From positions 1-64,000 of the forward strand of contig CAIKMD010000009.1 in NCBI GenBank assembly GCA_903828515.1: 64,000 nucleotides of DNA. The letters run 5' to 3'. This stretch comes from an uncultured Rhodospirillales bacterium (GTDB lineage: Bacteria; Pseudomonadota; Alphaproteobacteria; ATCC43930; CGMCC-115725). Below, piece by piece: positions 17,115-26,429 of this stretch. A program made the position numbers and the translations under genes. The notes beneath the pieces were generated by a model, which saw nothing but the letters and a program-made list of their open reading frames with translations, did not search any database and was not told where the DNA came from. Position 1 is the stretch's first letter; every line of letters starts with the position of its first letter.

Positions 17115-18980
17115 TTAGTGCGACGCGCGGCGGCGTCCGGGCGCGGCCCGGTCGGTGTCTTCCTCGAACAGCTCGGCGAGCTTGTCGAGCATCGCGCCGC
17201 CCAGTTGCTCGGCGTCGACGATGGTGACCGCGCGGCGGTAATAGCGCGTCACGTCGTGGCCGATGCCGATCGCCACCAGTTTGACCGGTGAATTGCGCTC
17301 GATGTCGGCGATCACCTCGCGCAGATGCTTTTCGAGGTAATTGCCGGGATTGACCGAGAGGGTCGAATCGTCGACCGGCGCGCCGTCCGAGATCACCATC
17401 AGGATGCGGCGCTGCTCGGTGCGGGCGATGAGACGGGAATGCGCCCAGATCAGCGCCTCGCCGTCGATGTTCTCTTTCAGGATACCTTCGCGCAACATCA
17501 GACCGAGACTCTTGCGCGCGCGGCGCCAGGGGGCATCGGCCGATTTGTAGATGATGTGGCGCAGATCGTTGAGCCGGCCGGGATTGGGCGGCTTGCCCGC
17601 CGCGATCCATTTCTCGCGCGACTGGCCGCCTTTCCAGGCGCGGGTGGTGAAGCCCAGGATTTCCACCTTCACGCCGCAGCGTTCGAGCGTGCGGGCAAGA
17701 ATATCAGCGCTCATCGCCGCGACGGTGATCGGGCGGCCGCGCATCGAGCCCGAATTGTCGATGAGCAAAGACACCACCGTGTCGCGGAATTCGGTTTCCT
17801 TCTCGCGCATGTAGGAAAGCGGATAGACCGGATTGGTGATCACGCGCGCGAGCCGCGCCGCGTCGAGCATGCCGTCGTCGAGATCGAATTCCCACGAGCG
17901 CGCCTGCTTCGCCATCAAGCGGCGCTGCAGGCGGTTGGCGAGGCGGCTGATGATGCTTTGGAGATGCGCGAGCTGTTGATCGAGCAAAGCGCGCAGCCGG
18001 GTCAGCTCGTCGGCGTCGCACAGCGCGTCAGCCTCGACCACTTCGTCGAATTCGTGAGCGAACGAGCGATAGACCGCCGGATCGTCGTTGGCGCCCGAGC
18101 GGCGCGGCAGGATGCCGGGACGGCCGGGGCGACCCGGATCTTCGTCGCCGGCACCGGGCATCATTTCGCCGGCCACTTCCTCGGCGCCGCCTTCGTCGTC
18201 GCCGTCTTTATCCTGTTCGGGCACGCCGCCCTCGAGCGAGCCTTCGGAGCCGGTGGCCTTGCCCTCGCCGCCTTCGCTCTCGCCCTCGTTCTCCTCGGAG
18301 TTCTCGCTGTCGCCTTCGGCGTTGTCGCTTTCTTCGCCCTCTTGCGATTCGCCGAGGTCCATGTCGAGGTCGGTCAGCAACTGACGCGCCGCCGTCGCAT
18401 AGGCGCTCTGATCCTCGATCGCCCGGCTGAGCTCGGCGAGGTCTTTCGCGATGCGTGTCTCGATGAAGGGCCGCCACAGATCGACGACCTGACGCGCCGA
18501 GCGCGGCGGCGGCGCGCCGGTCAATGCCTCGCGGGTCAGCAGGCGCAGGGCCTCGGCGAGCGTCGTGTCGTTGCGCTCCGACATGTGCTCGTAGCCCTGA
18601 CGGCGATAGCGCTCTTCGAGCATGGCCGAGATATTGGTGGCGACGCCGGCCATGCGCCGCGCGCCCAAGGCCTCGACGCGCGACTGCTCGATGCCTTCGA
18701 AGATCGCGCGCGCGGTTTCGCCCGAGGGCGCGAGTTTCGAATGCAGCGCGGTGTCGTGATAGCGCAATTTGAGGGCCAGCGCGTCAGCCGCGCCGCGCAC
18801 CGGCGCGGCTTCGGCTTCGCTCAGATCGCGCGCGGGCAGCGGCAGGCGCAGCCTTGTGCCCGCGGCGCCGGCGGGTTCGGCGCCGTAGGTGACGGTGATG
18901 TCCTCGCGTTCGGCGATCGCGCGCACCGTCGCGGCGGTCGCGCGCTTGAAGGCTTCGGTGGGCGATTCGGCTTCGGCCAT
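17115..18980 (-). CDS. cobT: Aerobic cobaltochelatase subunit CobT
   Basis: CobT works with the AAA+ subunit CobS and the large CobN to insert cobalt into hydrogenobyrinate a,c-diamide in the aerobic cobalamin pathway. The 621-residue protein has an N-terminal helical domain, a very acidic Glu/Asp/Gly/Ser linker at about 205-280, and a C-terminal von Willebrand A-type domain with the metal-adhesion motif LLIDNSGSM (about 406-414). The length is normal. It starts 11 bases after cobS and is surely in the same operon. CobN is not in this window. Confidence 0.93.
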   Translation of the reverse strand: MAEAESPTEAFKRATAATVRAIAEREDITVTYGAEPAGAAGTRLRLPLPARDLSEAEAAPVRGAADALALKLRYHDTALHSKLAPSGETARAIFEGIEQSRVEALGARRMAGVATNISAMLEERYRRQGYEHMSERNDTTLAEALRLLTREALTGAPPPRSARQVVDLWRPFIETRIAKDLAELSRAIEDQSAYATAARQLLTDLDMDLGESQEGEESDNAEGDSENSEENEGESEGGEGKATGSEGSLEGGVPEQDKDGDDEGGAEEVAGEMMPGAGDEDPGRPGRPGILPRRSGANDDPAVYRSFAHEFDEVVEADALCDADELTRLRALLDQQLAHLQSIISRLANRLQRRLMAKQARSWEFDLDDGMLDAARLARVITNPVYPLSYMREKETEFRDTVVSLLIDNSGSMRGRPITVAAMSADILARTLERCGVKVEILGFTTRAWKGGQSREKWIAAGKPPNPGRLNDLRHIIYKSADAPWRRARKSLGLMLREGILKENIDGEALIWAHSRLIARTEQRRILMVISDGAPVDDSTLSVNPGNYLEKHLREVIADIERNSPVKLVAIGIGHDVTRYYRRAVTIVDAEQLGGAMLDKLAELFEEDTDRAAPGRRRASH

Positions 18981-18991
18981 CGCGCTCGTGC

Positions 18992-19984
18992 TTACGCCAG
19001 AGAGGCGCGCACCCCGGTCTCCTTGAGCTCGGTGCCGAAGCAGCGTTGATAATATTCGGCCACGGTCGAGCGCTCGACCTCGTCGCACTTGTTGAGGAAG
19101 GTGACGCGGAAGGCAAACGCGATATCGTTGAAGATGCGCGTGTTCTCGGCCCAGGTGATCACCGTGCGCGGCGACATCACGGTCGAGATGTCGCCGTTGA
19201 TGAAGCCCGAGCGGGTGAGGTCGGCGAGCGACACCATCGCCTTGATCTGCTTGCGGCCGTCGTCGTTGTCGAAGCTCGGCGCCTTGGCGAGGACGATGTT
19301 CACCTCGGTGTCGTGCGGCAGGTAGTTCAGCGTCGCGACGATGTTCCAGCGGTCCATCTGACCCTGGTTGATCTGCTGCGTGCCGTGATAGAGGCCGGTC
19401 GTGTCGCCCAAGCCGATCGTGTTGGTAGTCGAGAACAGGCGGAACGCCGGATGCGGGCGGATCACGCGGTTCTGATCGAGCAGCGTGAGCTTGCCGTCGA
19501 CTTCGAGCACGCGTTGAATGACGAACATGACATCGGGACGGCCGGCATCGTATTCGTCGAACACCAGCGCGGTCGGATGCTGCAGCGCCCAGGGCAACAG
19601 GCCCTCGCGGAACTCGGTCACCTGCATGCCGTCGCGCAGCACGATCGCGTCCTTGCCGACGAGATCGATGCGGCTGATATGGCTGTCGAGGTTGATGCGG
19701 ATGCAGGGCCAGTTGAGCCGTGCCGCGACCTGTTCGATATGGGTCGATTTGCCGGTGCCGTGATAGCCCTGAACCATCACGCGCCGGTTATGCGAAAAGC
19801 CCGCCAGGATCGCCAGCGTCGTGTCGCGATCGAACTGATAGGCTTCGTCGATGTCCGGCACGTAGTCGTTGGTTTTCGAGAAGGCCGGAACCTGGAGATC
19901 GCTTTCGATCCCGAAGGTCTGGCGCACCGACACGGTGATGTCGGGCGAGCCGGTCGGCATGGTGTTCGTTTCTGCGTTTGTCAT
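18992..19984 (-). CDS. cobS: Aerobic cobaltochelatase subunit CobS
   Basis: CobS is the AAA+ ATPase that drives metal insertion by CobN together with CobT. The 330-residue protein shows Walker [10 protein letters not shown] (73-81), Walker B ALVFDEYD (139-146), sensor 1 FSTTNTIG and a C-terminal arginine region typical of the MoxR-related chelatase clade. The N-terminal [19 protein letters not shown] is family-specific. The start ATG has only a weak ribosome site. It lies just downstream of the J-domain gene (26 bases apart), an arrangement common in alphaproteobacteria. Confidence 0.94.
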   Translation of the reverse strand: MTNAETNTMPTGSPDITVSVRQTFGIESDLQVPAFSKTNDYVPDIDEAYQFDRDTTLAILAGFSHNRRVMVQGYHGTGKSTHIEQVAARLNWPCIRINLDSHISRIDLVGKDAIVLRDGMQVTEFREGLLPWALQHPTALVFDEYDAGRPDVMFVIQRVLEVDGKLTLLDQNRVIRPHPAFRLFSTTNTIGLGDTTGLYHGTQQINQGQMDRWNIVATLNYLPHDTEVNIVLAKAPSFDNDDGRKQIKAMVSLADLTRSGFINGDISTVMSPRTVITWAENTRIFNDIAFAFRVTFLNKCDEVERSTVAEYYQRCFGTELKETGVRASLA

Positions 19985-20010
19985 TTTCGTTATGGCTTGT
20001 TGGTTTCGGG

Positions 20011-20562
20011 TCAGGCTGGGAAGTAGCTCGCCTTGAGCGTCGAATAGGCTTGGTTGATTTCCTTGAGACGTTCCTCGGCGTCCCGGTCGCCCCCGTGGGT
20101 GTCCGGATGATGGCGCTTAACCAACTCCTTATAGCGGGTCCTGAGCGCAATGAGAGTCAGGGGAGGCTGCAAATCGAACAACGACAGCGCCTTTTCCTGG
20201 GGCGAGGTCGGGCGCTTGGGGCTATGGACCTTGGTGTTGCCCTCGTCGTCGATGTCGAAGAGGCCGAACCCGCTCCATTTGGTGCCGCGCATCGAGGCAA
20301 TCCGGGCCCCCAGCCGCCAGGTCGGCCGCTGCCAGACCGTGTCGTTGCGGATTTCCGCCTCGACCTCGGCGGCGCTCATCCCGGCATAGAAATTCCAGGC
20401 CGCGTTGTAGGCGCGAACATGATCGAGGCAGAACCAGTAGAAGTTCTGGAGGGTGGTTTTCGAGCGCGGTGCGCGGAAATCGCCGTTCGCGGCACAGCCG
20501 GGATGGTCGCAGGGGCGCTGGACCGGCGGCGGATCGGCATATGCAAGGCGAGAACGAGACAT
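20011..20562 (-). CDS. J-domain protein with N-terminal Cys/His cluster
   Basis: The 183-residue protein ends in a short J domain (about 125-180): [20 protein letters not shown] contains the HPD tripeptide that stimulates DnaK. The N-terminal half has [15 protein letters not shown] and [13 protein letters not shown], a possible zinc site made of two Cys pairs with His. There is no Gly/Phe region or classic zinc-finger repeat, so it is not a full DnaJ. It precedes cobS and is divergent from bolA. Its client is unknown. Confidence 0.8.
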   Translation of the reverse strand: MSRSRLAYADPPPVQRPCDHPGCAANGDFRAPRSKTTLQNFYWFCLDHVRAYNAAWNFYAGMSAAEVEAEIRNDTVWQRPTWRLGARIASMRGTKWSGFGLFDIDDEGNTKVHSPKRPTSPQEKALSLFDLQPPLTLIALRTRYKELVKRHHPDTHGGDRDAEERLKEINQAYSTLKASYFPA

Positions 20563-20664
20563 TTTATAAGTATGGTCGGTGACCCTGGGGCTGACAAGCT
20601 TCGCAGCTTGGCGTTAAAAGGTATTGACGTTGGGGCTGTTTCCGACGCGAAGCCGAGGTTTTTC

Positions 20665-20961
20665 ATGACCGTCGCGGACCGCATCCGGCAGAAACTCGAA
20701 GCGGCGCTCAACCCCGAGCGTTTGACGGTTTTCAACGACTCTCACCTCCATGCGGGGCACCATCAGGGGGCTCATGCGGGCGAAGAGACGCATTTTCGCC
20801 TCGAAATCGTCGCTTCCGGCTTCCAGGGCCAGGGGAAAGTCGCCCGCCAGCGTCAAATCTATGGAATTTTGGCCGAGGAACTGGCCGGACCGGTCCACGC
20901 GCTGCAATTGCAGACCCTGACCCCCGACGAAGAAGCGAAGCTCAAGGCGATCACCGAATAG
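20665..20961 (+). CDS. bolA: BolA-family protein
   Basis: The 98-residue protein has the class II KH-like BolA fold: VADRIRQKLEAALNPERLTV, then NDSHLHAGHHQG, FRLEIVASGFQGQGKVARQR and YGILAEELAGPVHALQLQTL. The C-terminal helix holds the conserved His (PVHAL). BolA proteins bind monothiol glutaredoxins and [2Fe-2S] clusters and affect cell shape and stress responses. It is divergent from the J-domain gene, sharing about 100 bases of promoter space. Confidence 0.9.
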   Translation: MTVADRIRQKLEAALNPERLTVFNDSHLHAGHHQGAHAGEETHFRLEIVASGFQGQGKVARQRQIYGILAEELAGPVHALQLQTLTPDEEAKLKAITE

Positions 20962-21002
20962 GGGAACACTTATCGCGTCACGCGCGAGGGTTGAACCGGC
21001 GC

Positions 21003-21905
21003 CTAGACCAGAACGCTGCGCGCGAGCGCCCGGAGGTTTTCCGACGAGGCGTGCCCGAGGAACGCCGCGCCCAGGATCATCGCGGCGCCCCGGCCGCGCG
21101 CCCCGGCGGCGACCAGATTGCGCCCCAGCCGGCCGTAGCGGCGGGCGAGGATCCGGCGCCGTTCGGCCGGGGTCAGACGCGGCGCCTGTGCCGCGAGATG
21201 CGCCCGTACCATGCGCAGGACATGGCCCGCCTGCTCGGCGGCAAAGGCCTGGGAATAGCTGGTCGCGCTGTAATGATAGATCGCCAGTGGGTCGTGCAGC
21301 GCCACGACCGTGCCGCGCAGCGCCAGCCGGATGAACAGGTCCTGATCCTCGCCGACCGCGAGGTCGGGATCGAAACCGCCGGTCGCCGCGAGCACGGCGC
21401 GGCGCGTGAGCACCGACGAGGTGCCGATGAACGACGAAGCGAGCAGTTCCTTCCAGGCCTGGGCGCCCTGCGCCGGCGCCTGACGGGTAAAAATCGAGGT
21501 GCCTTCGGCGCCGTCGGGATGCACCGCCCGCATGTCGCAGACCACGAGACTGACCGCCTCGTCCGCGACCATCGCCGCGACCTGTCGCGCGAGTTTCTCC
21601 GGCAACCATTCATCGTCGGCATCGAGAAACGCGATGAGTTCGCCCCGCGCGGCGGCGATGCCGTCGTTGCGGGCGCGGGCGGGACCGCCGCGTGCCGCGC
21701 GGCGTAAAAGGCGGATACGAGGATCGCCCAACCCGACGACGATGCCGGGGGTGACGTCGCAACCGGCGTCGTCGATCACGATCGCTTCCCAATCGCCATA
21801 GGTCTGGGCAATGACGGATTGCAGCGCGCGCGGCAACGTGGCGGCGGCGCGATAGGCCGGGATCACCACGGAAACCAGCGGACGGGATGCCGGGACAGCG
21901 GACAT
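21003..21905 (-). CDS. Family 2 glycosyltransferase
   Basis: The 300-residue protein has the GT-A fold, with LVSVVIPAYRAAATLPRALQ, the ARARNDGIAAARGELIAFLDADD block carrying the D-x-D motif, and VGEDQDLFIRLALRG, the acceptor-side E-D motif. It has no membrane segments, so it probably acts at the cytosolic face. The start at 21905 is chosen because the family begins near LVSVVIP. A GTG at 21947 would add 14 residues. It is divergent from the ligase-like gene, and both likely serve the exopolysaccharide. Confidence 0.85.
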   Translation of the reverse strand: MSAVPASRPLVSVVIPAYRAAATLPRALQSVIAQTYGDWEAIVIDDAGCDVTPGIVVGLGDPRIRLLRRAARGGPARARNDGIAAARGELIAFLDADDEWLPEKLARQVAAMVADEAVSLVVCDMRAVHPDGAEGTSIFTRQAPAQGAQAWKELLASSFIGTSSVLTRRAVLAATGGFDPDLAVGEDQDLFIRLALRGTVVALHDPLAIYHYSATSYSQAFAAEQAGHVLRMVRAHLAAQAPRLTPAERRRILARRYGRLGRNLVAAGARGRGAAMILGAAFLGHASSENLRALARSVLV

Positions 21906-22050
21906 GAGCCTGTCATCGCACGGACGTGGGTAAGATTCCGTTAACACCCAAGGCTTTTGATGGCGTCGGACCGGTGCAAACCCGCTCCGTTACCAGCCTC
22001 TTAAGCAATTTCGTTTATCAACCAAGCATCGCCGCCACCAAGGTTTTGCC

Positions 22051-23403
22051 GTGCGCTCACTATTGCTGTCCATCTTCCTGATCGCGTTGCTGCCGTCGGC
22101 GTTCCTGACGCCGTTCATCGGCGTCATGCTGTGGTCGTGGGTCAGCTTCATGAGCCCGCATCGTCTGGTGTGGGGCATCGGCGACAGCCTGCCCTGGGCC
22201 ACTATCGTCGGATCGGTCGGCATCGCCGGCTGGCTGATCAGCGAGCGCCGCCGCATTCCGATCGACGCCACCACGATCCTGATGGGCCTGCTGCTCGCCG
22301 CGTTCAGCGTCAGCACCTATTTCTCGCTGGTGCCCGAGCTTTCCGGCGACAAGTGGTGGGCGATCGTCAAGGAATTCGTCTTCTTCTTCATCACCGCCGC
22401 GCTCGTCACCAACCGCGTGCGCGCGCATGCGCTGATGTGGATCATGGTGATCTCGGTGTCGTTCTACGGCATCAAAGGCGGCGTGTTCACGCTGCTCACC
22501 GGCGGCCAATACCTGGTTTGGGGTCCCGACCTCACCGCCATTTCCGACAACAACCATCTCGCGACGGCGCTCGTGATGACGCTGCCGCTGATGAACTATC
22601 TCGGCCTGCAATCGAAGAACGATCTCCTGCGCGTCGGTTCGCGCGTCGCCATGGCCTTCACCCTGCTCGCCATTCTCGCCAGCTATTCGCGCGGCGCCTT
22701 CCTCGCACTGTCGGCGATGATCTTGTGGTTCTGGCGCCATTCGCAGCACAAATTCATCACCGCCGTCGTCATCGCGGCGACCCTCGCCTTCTCGGTCGCA
22801 TTCATGCCGTCGCAATGGTACACGCGAATTCAGTCGATTCAGACCTATCAGGATGACGCCTCGGCCGCCGGCCGTCTCGACATCTGGGCGGCGGCGTTCA
22901 AGATCGCCAAGGCACGGCCGCTGGTCGGCGGCGGCTTCCTCGCGCCGTATCAGCAAAAGATCATCGACATCTATTCCCCCGGCGTGACCGCGCGCGCCGT
23001 GCACAGTATCTGGCTCGAAGTGCTCGGCGAGAACGGGTTCCCCGCGCTCTTCCTCTGGGTCGGCCTGCTGGTCGTCGCGCTGAACAATTGCCGCGTCATC
23101 ATCCGACGAACCAAGAATATTCCCCAGCTCCAATGGGCCAACGATCTGGCGCATATGTCGATGGTGTCGCTCCTCGGCTTCATGGTCGGCGGCTCGTTCC
23201 TCTCGCTGCCCTATTGGGATTTCTATTACACGCTGCTCGTGCTGATCGCCTGCGTGCGCCGCATCGCGATGGCCGAGATCGTCGCCATGGGCAAGGCCAC
23301 GCCCGACATGAGCCGCCAGGCGCCGGCCCGTCTGCTCAATCCGACCCCCGCCCTCCCCGCACCCGCGCCGCCGCCCAAGATCGCCGCGCGGGCGGGCCGC
23401 TAG
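22051..23403 (+). CDS. Exosortase A-associated O-glycosylation ligase (Wzy/WaaL-like)
   Basis: The 450-residue protein has about ten membrane segments. Its N-terminal part (FLTPFIGVMLWSWVSFMSPH) and the periplasmic-side DLTAISDNNHLATALVMTLP match the putative O-glycosylation ligase that accompanies exosortase A. The C-terminal half has the O-antigen-ligase signature AVHSIWLEVLGENG. It would either polymerise lipid-linked repeat units or attach glycan to an acceptor on the periplasmic side. The start is GTG after AAGG. Two glycosyltransferase genes follow closely on the same strand. Confidence 0.85.
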   Translation: MRSLLLSIFLIALLPSAFLTPFIGVMLWSWVSFMSPHRLVWGIGDSLPWATIVGSVGIAGWLISERRRIPIDATTILMGLLLAAFSVSTYFSLVPELSGDKWWAIVKEFVFFFITAALVTNRVRAHALMWIMVISVSFYGIKGGVFTLLTGGQYLVWGPDLTAISDNNHLATALVMTLPLMNYLGLQSKNDLLRVGSRVAMAFTLLAILASYSRGAFLALSAMILWFWRHSQHKFITAVVIAATLAFSVAFMPSQWYTRIQSIQTYQDDASAAGRLDIWAAAFKIAKARPLVGGGFLAPYQQKIIDIYSPGVTARAVHSIWLEVLGENGFPALFLWVGLLVVALNNCRVIIRRTKNIPQLQWANDLAHMSMVSLLGFMVGGSFLSLPYWDFYYTLLVLIACVRRIAMAEIVAMGKATPDMSRQAPARLLNPTPALPAPAPPPKIAARAGR

Positions 23404-23419
23404 AGTCCCGCGCCCTCCG

Positions 23420-24562
23420 ATGTTGGCCGGACGGTTGTCCGTCTCTCGCGCAAAGACGTTGCGCATCGGTATCGACGCGCGCTGCCTCAACGTCGCGCAT
23501 CTGCGCGGGATGGGAAATTATCTCAACGGCGTGATCGACCGGCTCGGCCGCGACCGCGATCTCGATTGGGAATTCTTCTCGAACCGCCCCGACCTGCCGT
23601 TCCACGATCCGCTCCACGGACAGGCGAAGCGCCACGATGTCGATTTCCCCGGCCATCGCTTTCAAGCCTGGGAGCAGATCGTGTTGCCCGCGCAGACCCT
23701 GCTGCACCGGATCGACGTGCTGCATTGTCCGCAAAATTCCGCGCCGCTGTGGCAGCCGGTGCCGACCGTTATCACCATTCACGACACCATGATCTGGGAT
23801 CGCGACGAGGCAATGGGCACCGGGCCCTATCGCGACGTCATCCTGCCGCGCGCCTTCGCGCGCGCCGCCGCCATCGTCACCATCAGCGAACAATCGAAAC
23901 GCGACATCGTCGCGCGCTGGCCCGCGCTCGCCGCCAAGCTCCATGTCATCCCGCACGGCGTGGAACCGGAATTCCTCAGCGTGGCGCCCGCGCCGCTCGG
24001 CGCGGATCTGGCGGGCGCCGGCATTCGCGAACCCTATCTGCTCTATTGCGGCGGCTTGCTCGAACGCAAACGCCTCGGCTGGGCGCTCGACATCTTCGCG
24101 GCGCTCGACGAACCCGCGCTTCAACTCGTCGTCTGCGGCGTGCCGCAGGAACATCACGAGGCAGCCCGACGAGATCTCGATCCGGCCTTACGCGACCGCG
24201 TGTGCTTCGCGCCCTACATCGCGACCGGCGCGATGCCGCGGCTTTATCAAAACGCCGCCGCCGTGCTCTATCCGACGCTCTATGAAGGTTTCGGCTTCCC
24301 CGCGCTCGAGGCACAGGCAACCGGCACGCCGGTATTGATGAGTCCCTTGGGCAGCCTCGCCGAACTCGCCGGACCCGGCGCCGTCATGCTCGGCGCCGAC
24401 GATCGCGAGGCCTGGATCGCGGCCGCACACAATGCCGTCGTCGCCCGCCGCGACGGCGCGCAACCCCATGCGGCATCGCGCGCCTGGGCACGCGGCTTTA
24501 CCTGGGAAGCCTCAGCCGCCGCGCATCGGGCGATCTATACCGCAGCCGCCGGACGGCGCTGA
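23420..24562 (+). CDS. Family 4 glycosyltransferase
   Basis: The 380-residue protein has the GT-B fold. The N-domain starts RIGIDARCLNVAHLRGMGNY, with a phosphate-side Gly-rich loop, and has DVLHCPQNSAPL. The C-domain has VIPHGVEPEF, YLLYCGGLLERKRLGWALD and YPTLYEGFGFPALEAQATGTPVL with the donor-binding E-x7-E motif. The start ATG at 23420 has no good ribosome site, and a TTG at 23459 is an alternative. It lies 16 bases after the ligase gene and 1 base before the next glycosyltransferase. Confidence 0.85.
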   Translation: MLAGRLSVSRAKTLRIGIDARCLNVAHLRGMGNYLNGVIDRLGRDRDLDWEFFSNRPDLPFHDPLHGQAKRHDVDFPGHRFQAWEQIVLPAQTLLHRIDVLHCPQNSAPLWQPVPTVITIHDTMIWDRDEAMGTGPYRDVILPRAFARAAAIVTISEQSKRDIVARWPALAAKLHVIPHGVEPEFLSVAPAPLGADLAGAGIREPYLLYCGGLLERKRLGWALDIFAALDEPALQLVVCGVPQEHHEAARRDLDPALRDRVCFAPYIATGAMPRLYQNAAAVLYPTLYEGFGFPALEAQATGTPVLMSPLGSLAELAGPGAVMLGADDREAWIAAAHNAVVARRDGAQPHAASRAWARGFTWEASAAAHRAIYTAAAGRR

Positions 24563-24563
24563 G

Positions 24564-25508
24564 ATGACGGCGAACCCGCTCGTCACCATCGTCATCCCCT
24601 GTTTCAACGCCGCGCATACGGTGGCGACCGCGCTCGCCTCGGCGCGCGCCCAGACCTATCGCCCGATCGAAATCGTCGCGATCGACGATTGCAGCGGCGA
24701 CGACACGCTGAAGATTCTCGAAGCCGACCGCGGCAGCGACCTTGTCGTCATCGCCGGCGAACGCAATCGCGGCGCCGCCGCCGCGCGCAACCGCGCGATC
24801 ATGGCGGCGAGCGGCGAGTATCTCGCCTTCCTCGACGCCGACGATAGCTGGGCGCCCGAGAAGCTCGCGCGGCAGATCGCGCTGCTCGACGCGGATCCGG
24901 CGATGGCGATGGTCGGCTGTCGCGCCGACGTCGTGCGCCTCGACGGACAGCGCGAGCCGGTCAACGCCGATCGCGTGCCGCCGCAGGGGCCCGAGGCGTG
25001 GCGCGACCTGTTGCATCACGCCTATTACGTCACCAGCGAGATCGTCACCCGGACCGAGATCGCGCGTCTCATCGGCGGTTTCGCCGACGGCATGAGCACC
25101 GGCGAGGATCAGGATTTTTTCATTCGCCTGGCCCTCGAAGGCGGCGTCGGCTTCGTCGATGCCTCGATGGTCACCATGCACCAGCAGCCGGGCAGCCTCA
25201 GCATCCGCCAGCGCGCCCGCGAGGCGGCGATCGTTCTGCCGATGATCGAAGGCCATTGCCGCGATCTGTCGGGCCGGCTCGCACCCGGCGAGCGGCGCCG
25301 GATCATCGGCGCCCGCTACACGACGTTGGGCCGCGGGCTTTATCCGGCCGAGCCCGGCGCCGGCGCACGGTTGCTCGTCCGCGCGATCCTCAACGGGACC
25401 GAGCCTCTCGCCAATCTTCGCTATCTGCTGGTGGCATCGCCCTGGGCCCGCAGGCTCAAGGCGCGGCTGGCTCACGCGGCGGGCGCGGATACCTTGGCGC
25501 GGACATAG
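24564..25508 (+). CDS. Family 2 glycosyltransferase
   Basis: The 314-residue protein begins VTIVIPCFNAAHTVATALAS and contains RNRAIMAASGEYLAFLDADD (D-x-D) and MSTGEDQDFFIRLALEGG. It is closely similar in layout to the protein at 21003-21905, so the two are likely paralogues from one duplication. It starts one base after the stop of the preceding glycosyltransferase, so translation is coupled. Its 3' end overlaps the end of the convergent GT8 gene by 37 bases. Confidence 0.85.
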   Translation: MTANPLVTIVIPCFNAAHTVATALASARAQTYRPIEIVAIDDCSGDDTLKILEADRGSDLVVIAGERNRGAAAARNRAIMAASGEYLAFLDADDSWAPEKLARQIALLDADPAMAMVGCRADVVRLDGQREPVNADRVPPQGPEAWRDLLHHAYYVTSEIVTRTEIARLIGGFADGMSTGEDQDFFIRLALEGGVGFVDASMVTMHQQPGSLSIRQRAREAAIVLPMIEGHCRDLSGRLAPGERRRIIGARYTTLGRGLYPAEPGAGARLLVRAILNGTEPLANLRYLLVASPWARRLKARLAHAAGADTLART

Positions 25509-26428
25509 GCGCGCACCGTTTCGGGCAGCAACGGCCCGAAAATCTTCTTGGTCCAGTTCGAAAAATTGCGGCCTTCCGGCAAGGCATCCCGCCATTCGGT
25601 ATGGGCGAGATAGCGCCAGTAATCGGCGCGGCGCGGATGGCGGCAGAGATAATGCCACGGCTTCGAGGCGCCGTTGAAATGGATGATGCGCGCATCGTCG
25701 CGCACTTCGTCGATCGAATCGCGCGCCATGCCCATCGGATGATAGTCGAAGAAGAACGGCGAAATCGCGTTGTAGATATAAGGCAGATCGAGCCGCCGGT
25801 CGTAGAGACAGGCATTGAGCACGTCCTGATCGGCATCGACGATGATGTGGGCGTTGCGATCGATGTAGTCGATCAGGCGCGGGAACACGTTCTCGGACCG
25901 CCACGCGGCGAGATTGATGGTGAGCACGCCGGAATTGAAATACCCGTAGCGCTCGGGCACATCGAACGCGGCGCAGCGCGTCGACCCCGGAATCGTCACC
26001 GCGCCCAGGATGTTGTCGCCGAGGTCGGTGCGCCACAGTTTGCCGATATCGCCGACCACGATCATGTCGCTGTCGAGATAAAGCACCTTCGACACGGTCG
26101 CGGGAAAGAAGTCGGCGACCCAGAGGCGGGTGTAATTGTCGATCGAGTAATGGGCGCGGACCGGCAGATCGATGCCGGCGTTGGTCAGCCGCGTCACTTT
26201 CAATGTGCAATTATGATAGGCCGCAAGCGTGCGGCGCAGCTTGTCTTCCTCGGCGCCGAGATCGCCGGTGCTGACGACCACGATGTCGAAGAACGACCCA
26301 GGATTGTTCTCGAGCAGCGACACGATGCAGACCGCGACATGCTGGGCATAGCGCTGATTGATGCAGAACAGCGTCGGGATCGACGCCGATTCCGGCAGGG
26401 CGAAGTTATGTCCGTCGGCGGCTGCCAT
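25472..26428 (-). CDS. Family 8 glycosyltransferase (LPS galactosyl/glucosyltransferase type)
   Basis: The 318-residue protein has the retaining GT8 GT-A fold: IPTLFCINQRYAQHVAVCIV, the KVLYLDSDMIVVGDI block with the D-x-D metal motif, YFNSGVLTINL, DADQDVLNACL and HFNGASKPWHY. Relatives add glucose or galactose to lipopolysaccharide or surface glycans. It starts one base after the stop of the metallo-hydrolase gene, so both probably belong to one operon. The C-terminus overlaps a convergent glycosyltransferase. Confidence 0.88.
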   Translation of the reverse strand: MAAADGHNFALPESASIPTLFCINQRYAQHVAVCIVSLLENNPGSFFDIVVVSTGDLGAEEDKLRRTLAAYHNCTLKVTRLTNAGIDLPVRAHYSIDNYTRLWVADFFPATVSKVLYLDSDMIVVGDIGKLWRTDLGDNILGAVTIPGSTRCAAFDVPERYGYFNSGVLTINLAAWRSENVFPRLIDYIDRNAHIIVDADQDVLNACLYDRRLDLPYIYNAISPFFFDYHPMGMARDSIDEVRDDARIIHFNGASKPWHYLCRHPRRADYWRYLAHTEWRDALPEGRNFSNWTKKIFGPLLPETVRAYVRAKVSAPAA

Positions 26429-26429
26429 G

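Noticed and set aside
17325-19049. 574-codon open frame on the plus strand
   Set aside because: It is antisense to cobT and cobS, lacks a ribosome site, and has composition typical of the complementary strand of GC-rich genes.
22060-23490. 476-codon open frame on the minus strand
   Set aside because: It is antisense to the O-ligase-like gene; very rich in Arg, Asp and Gly with no recognisable domain.
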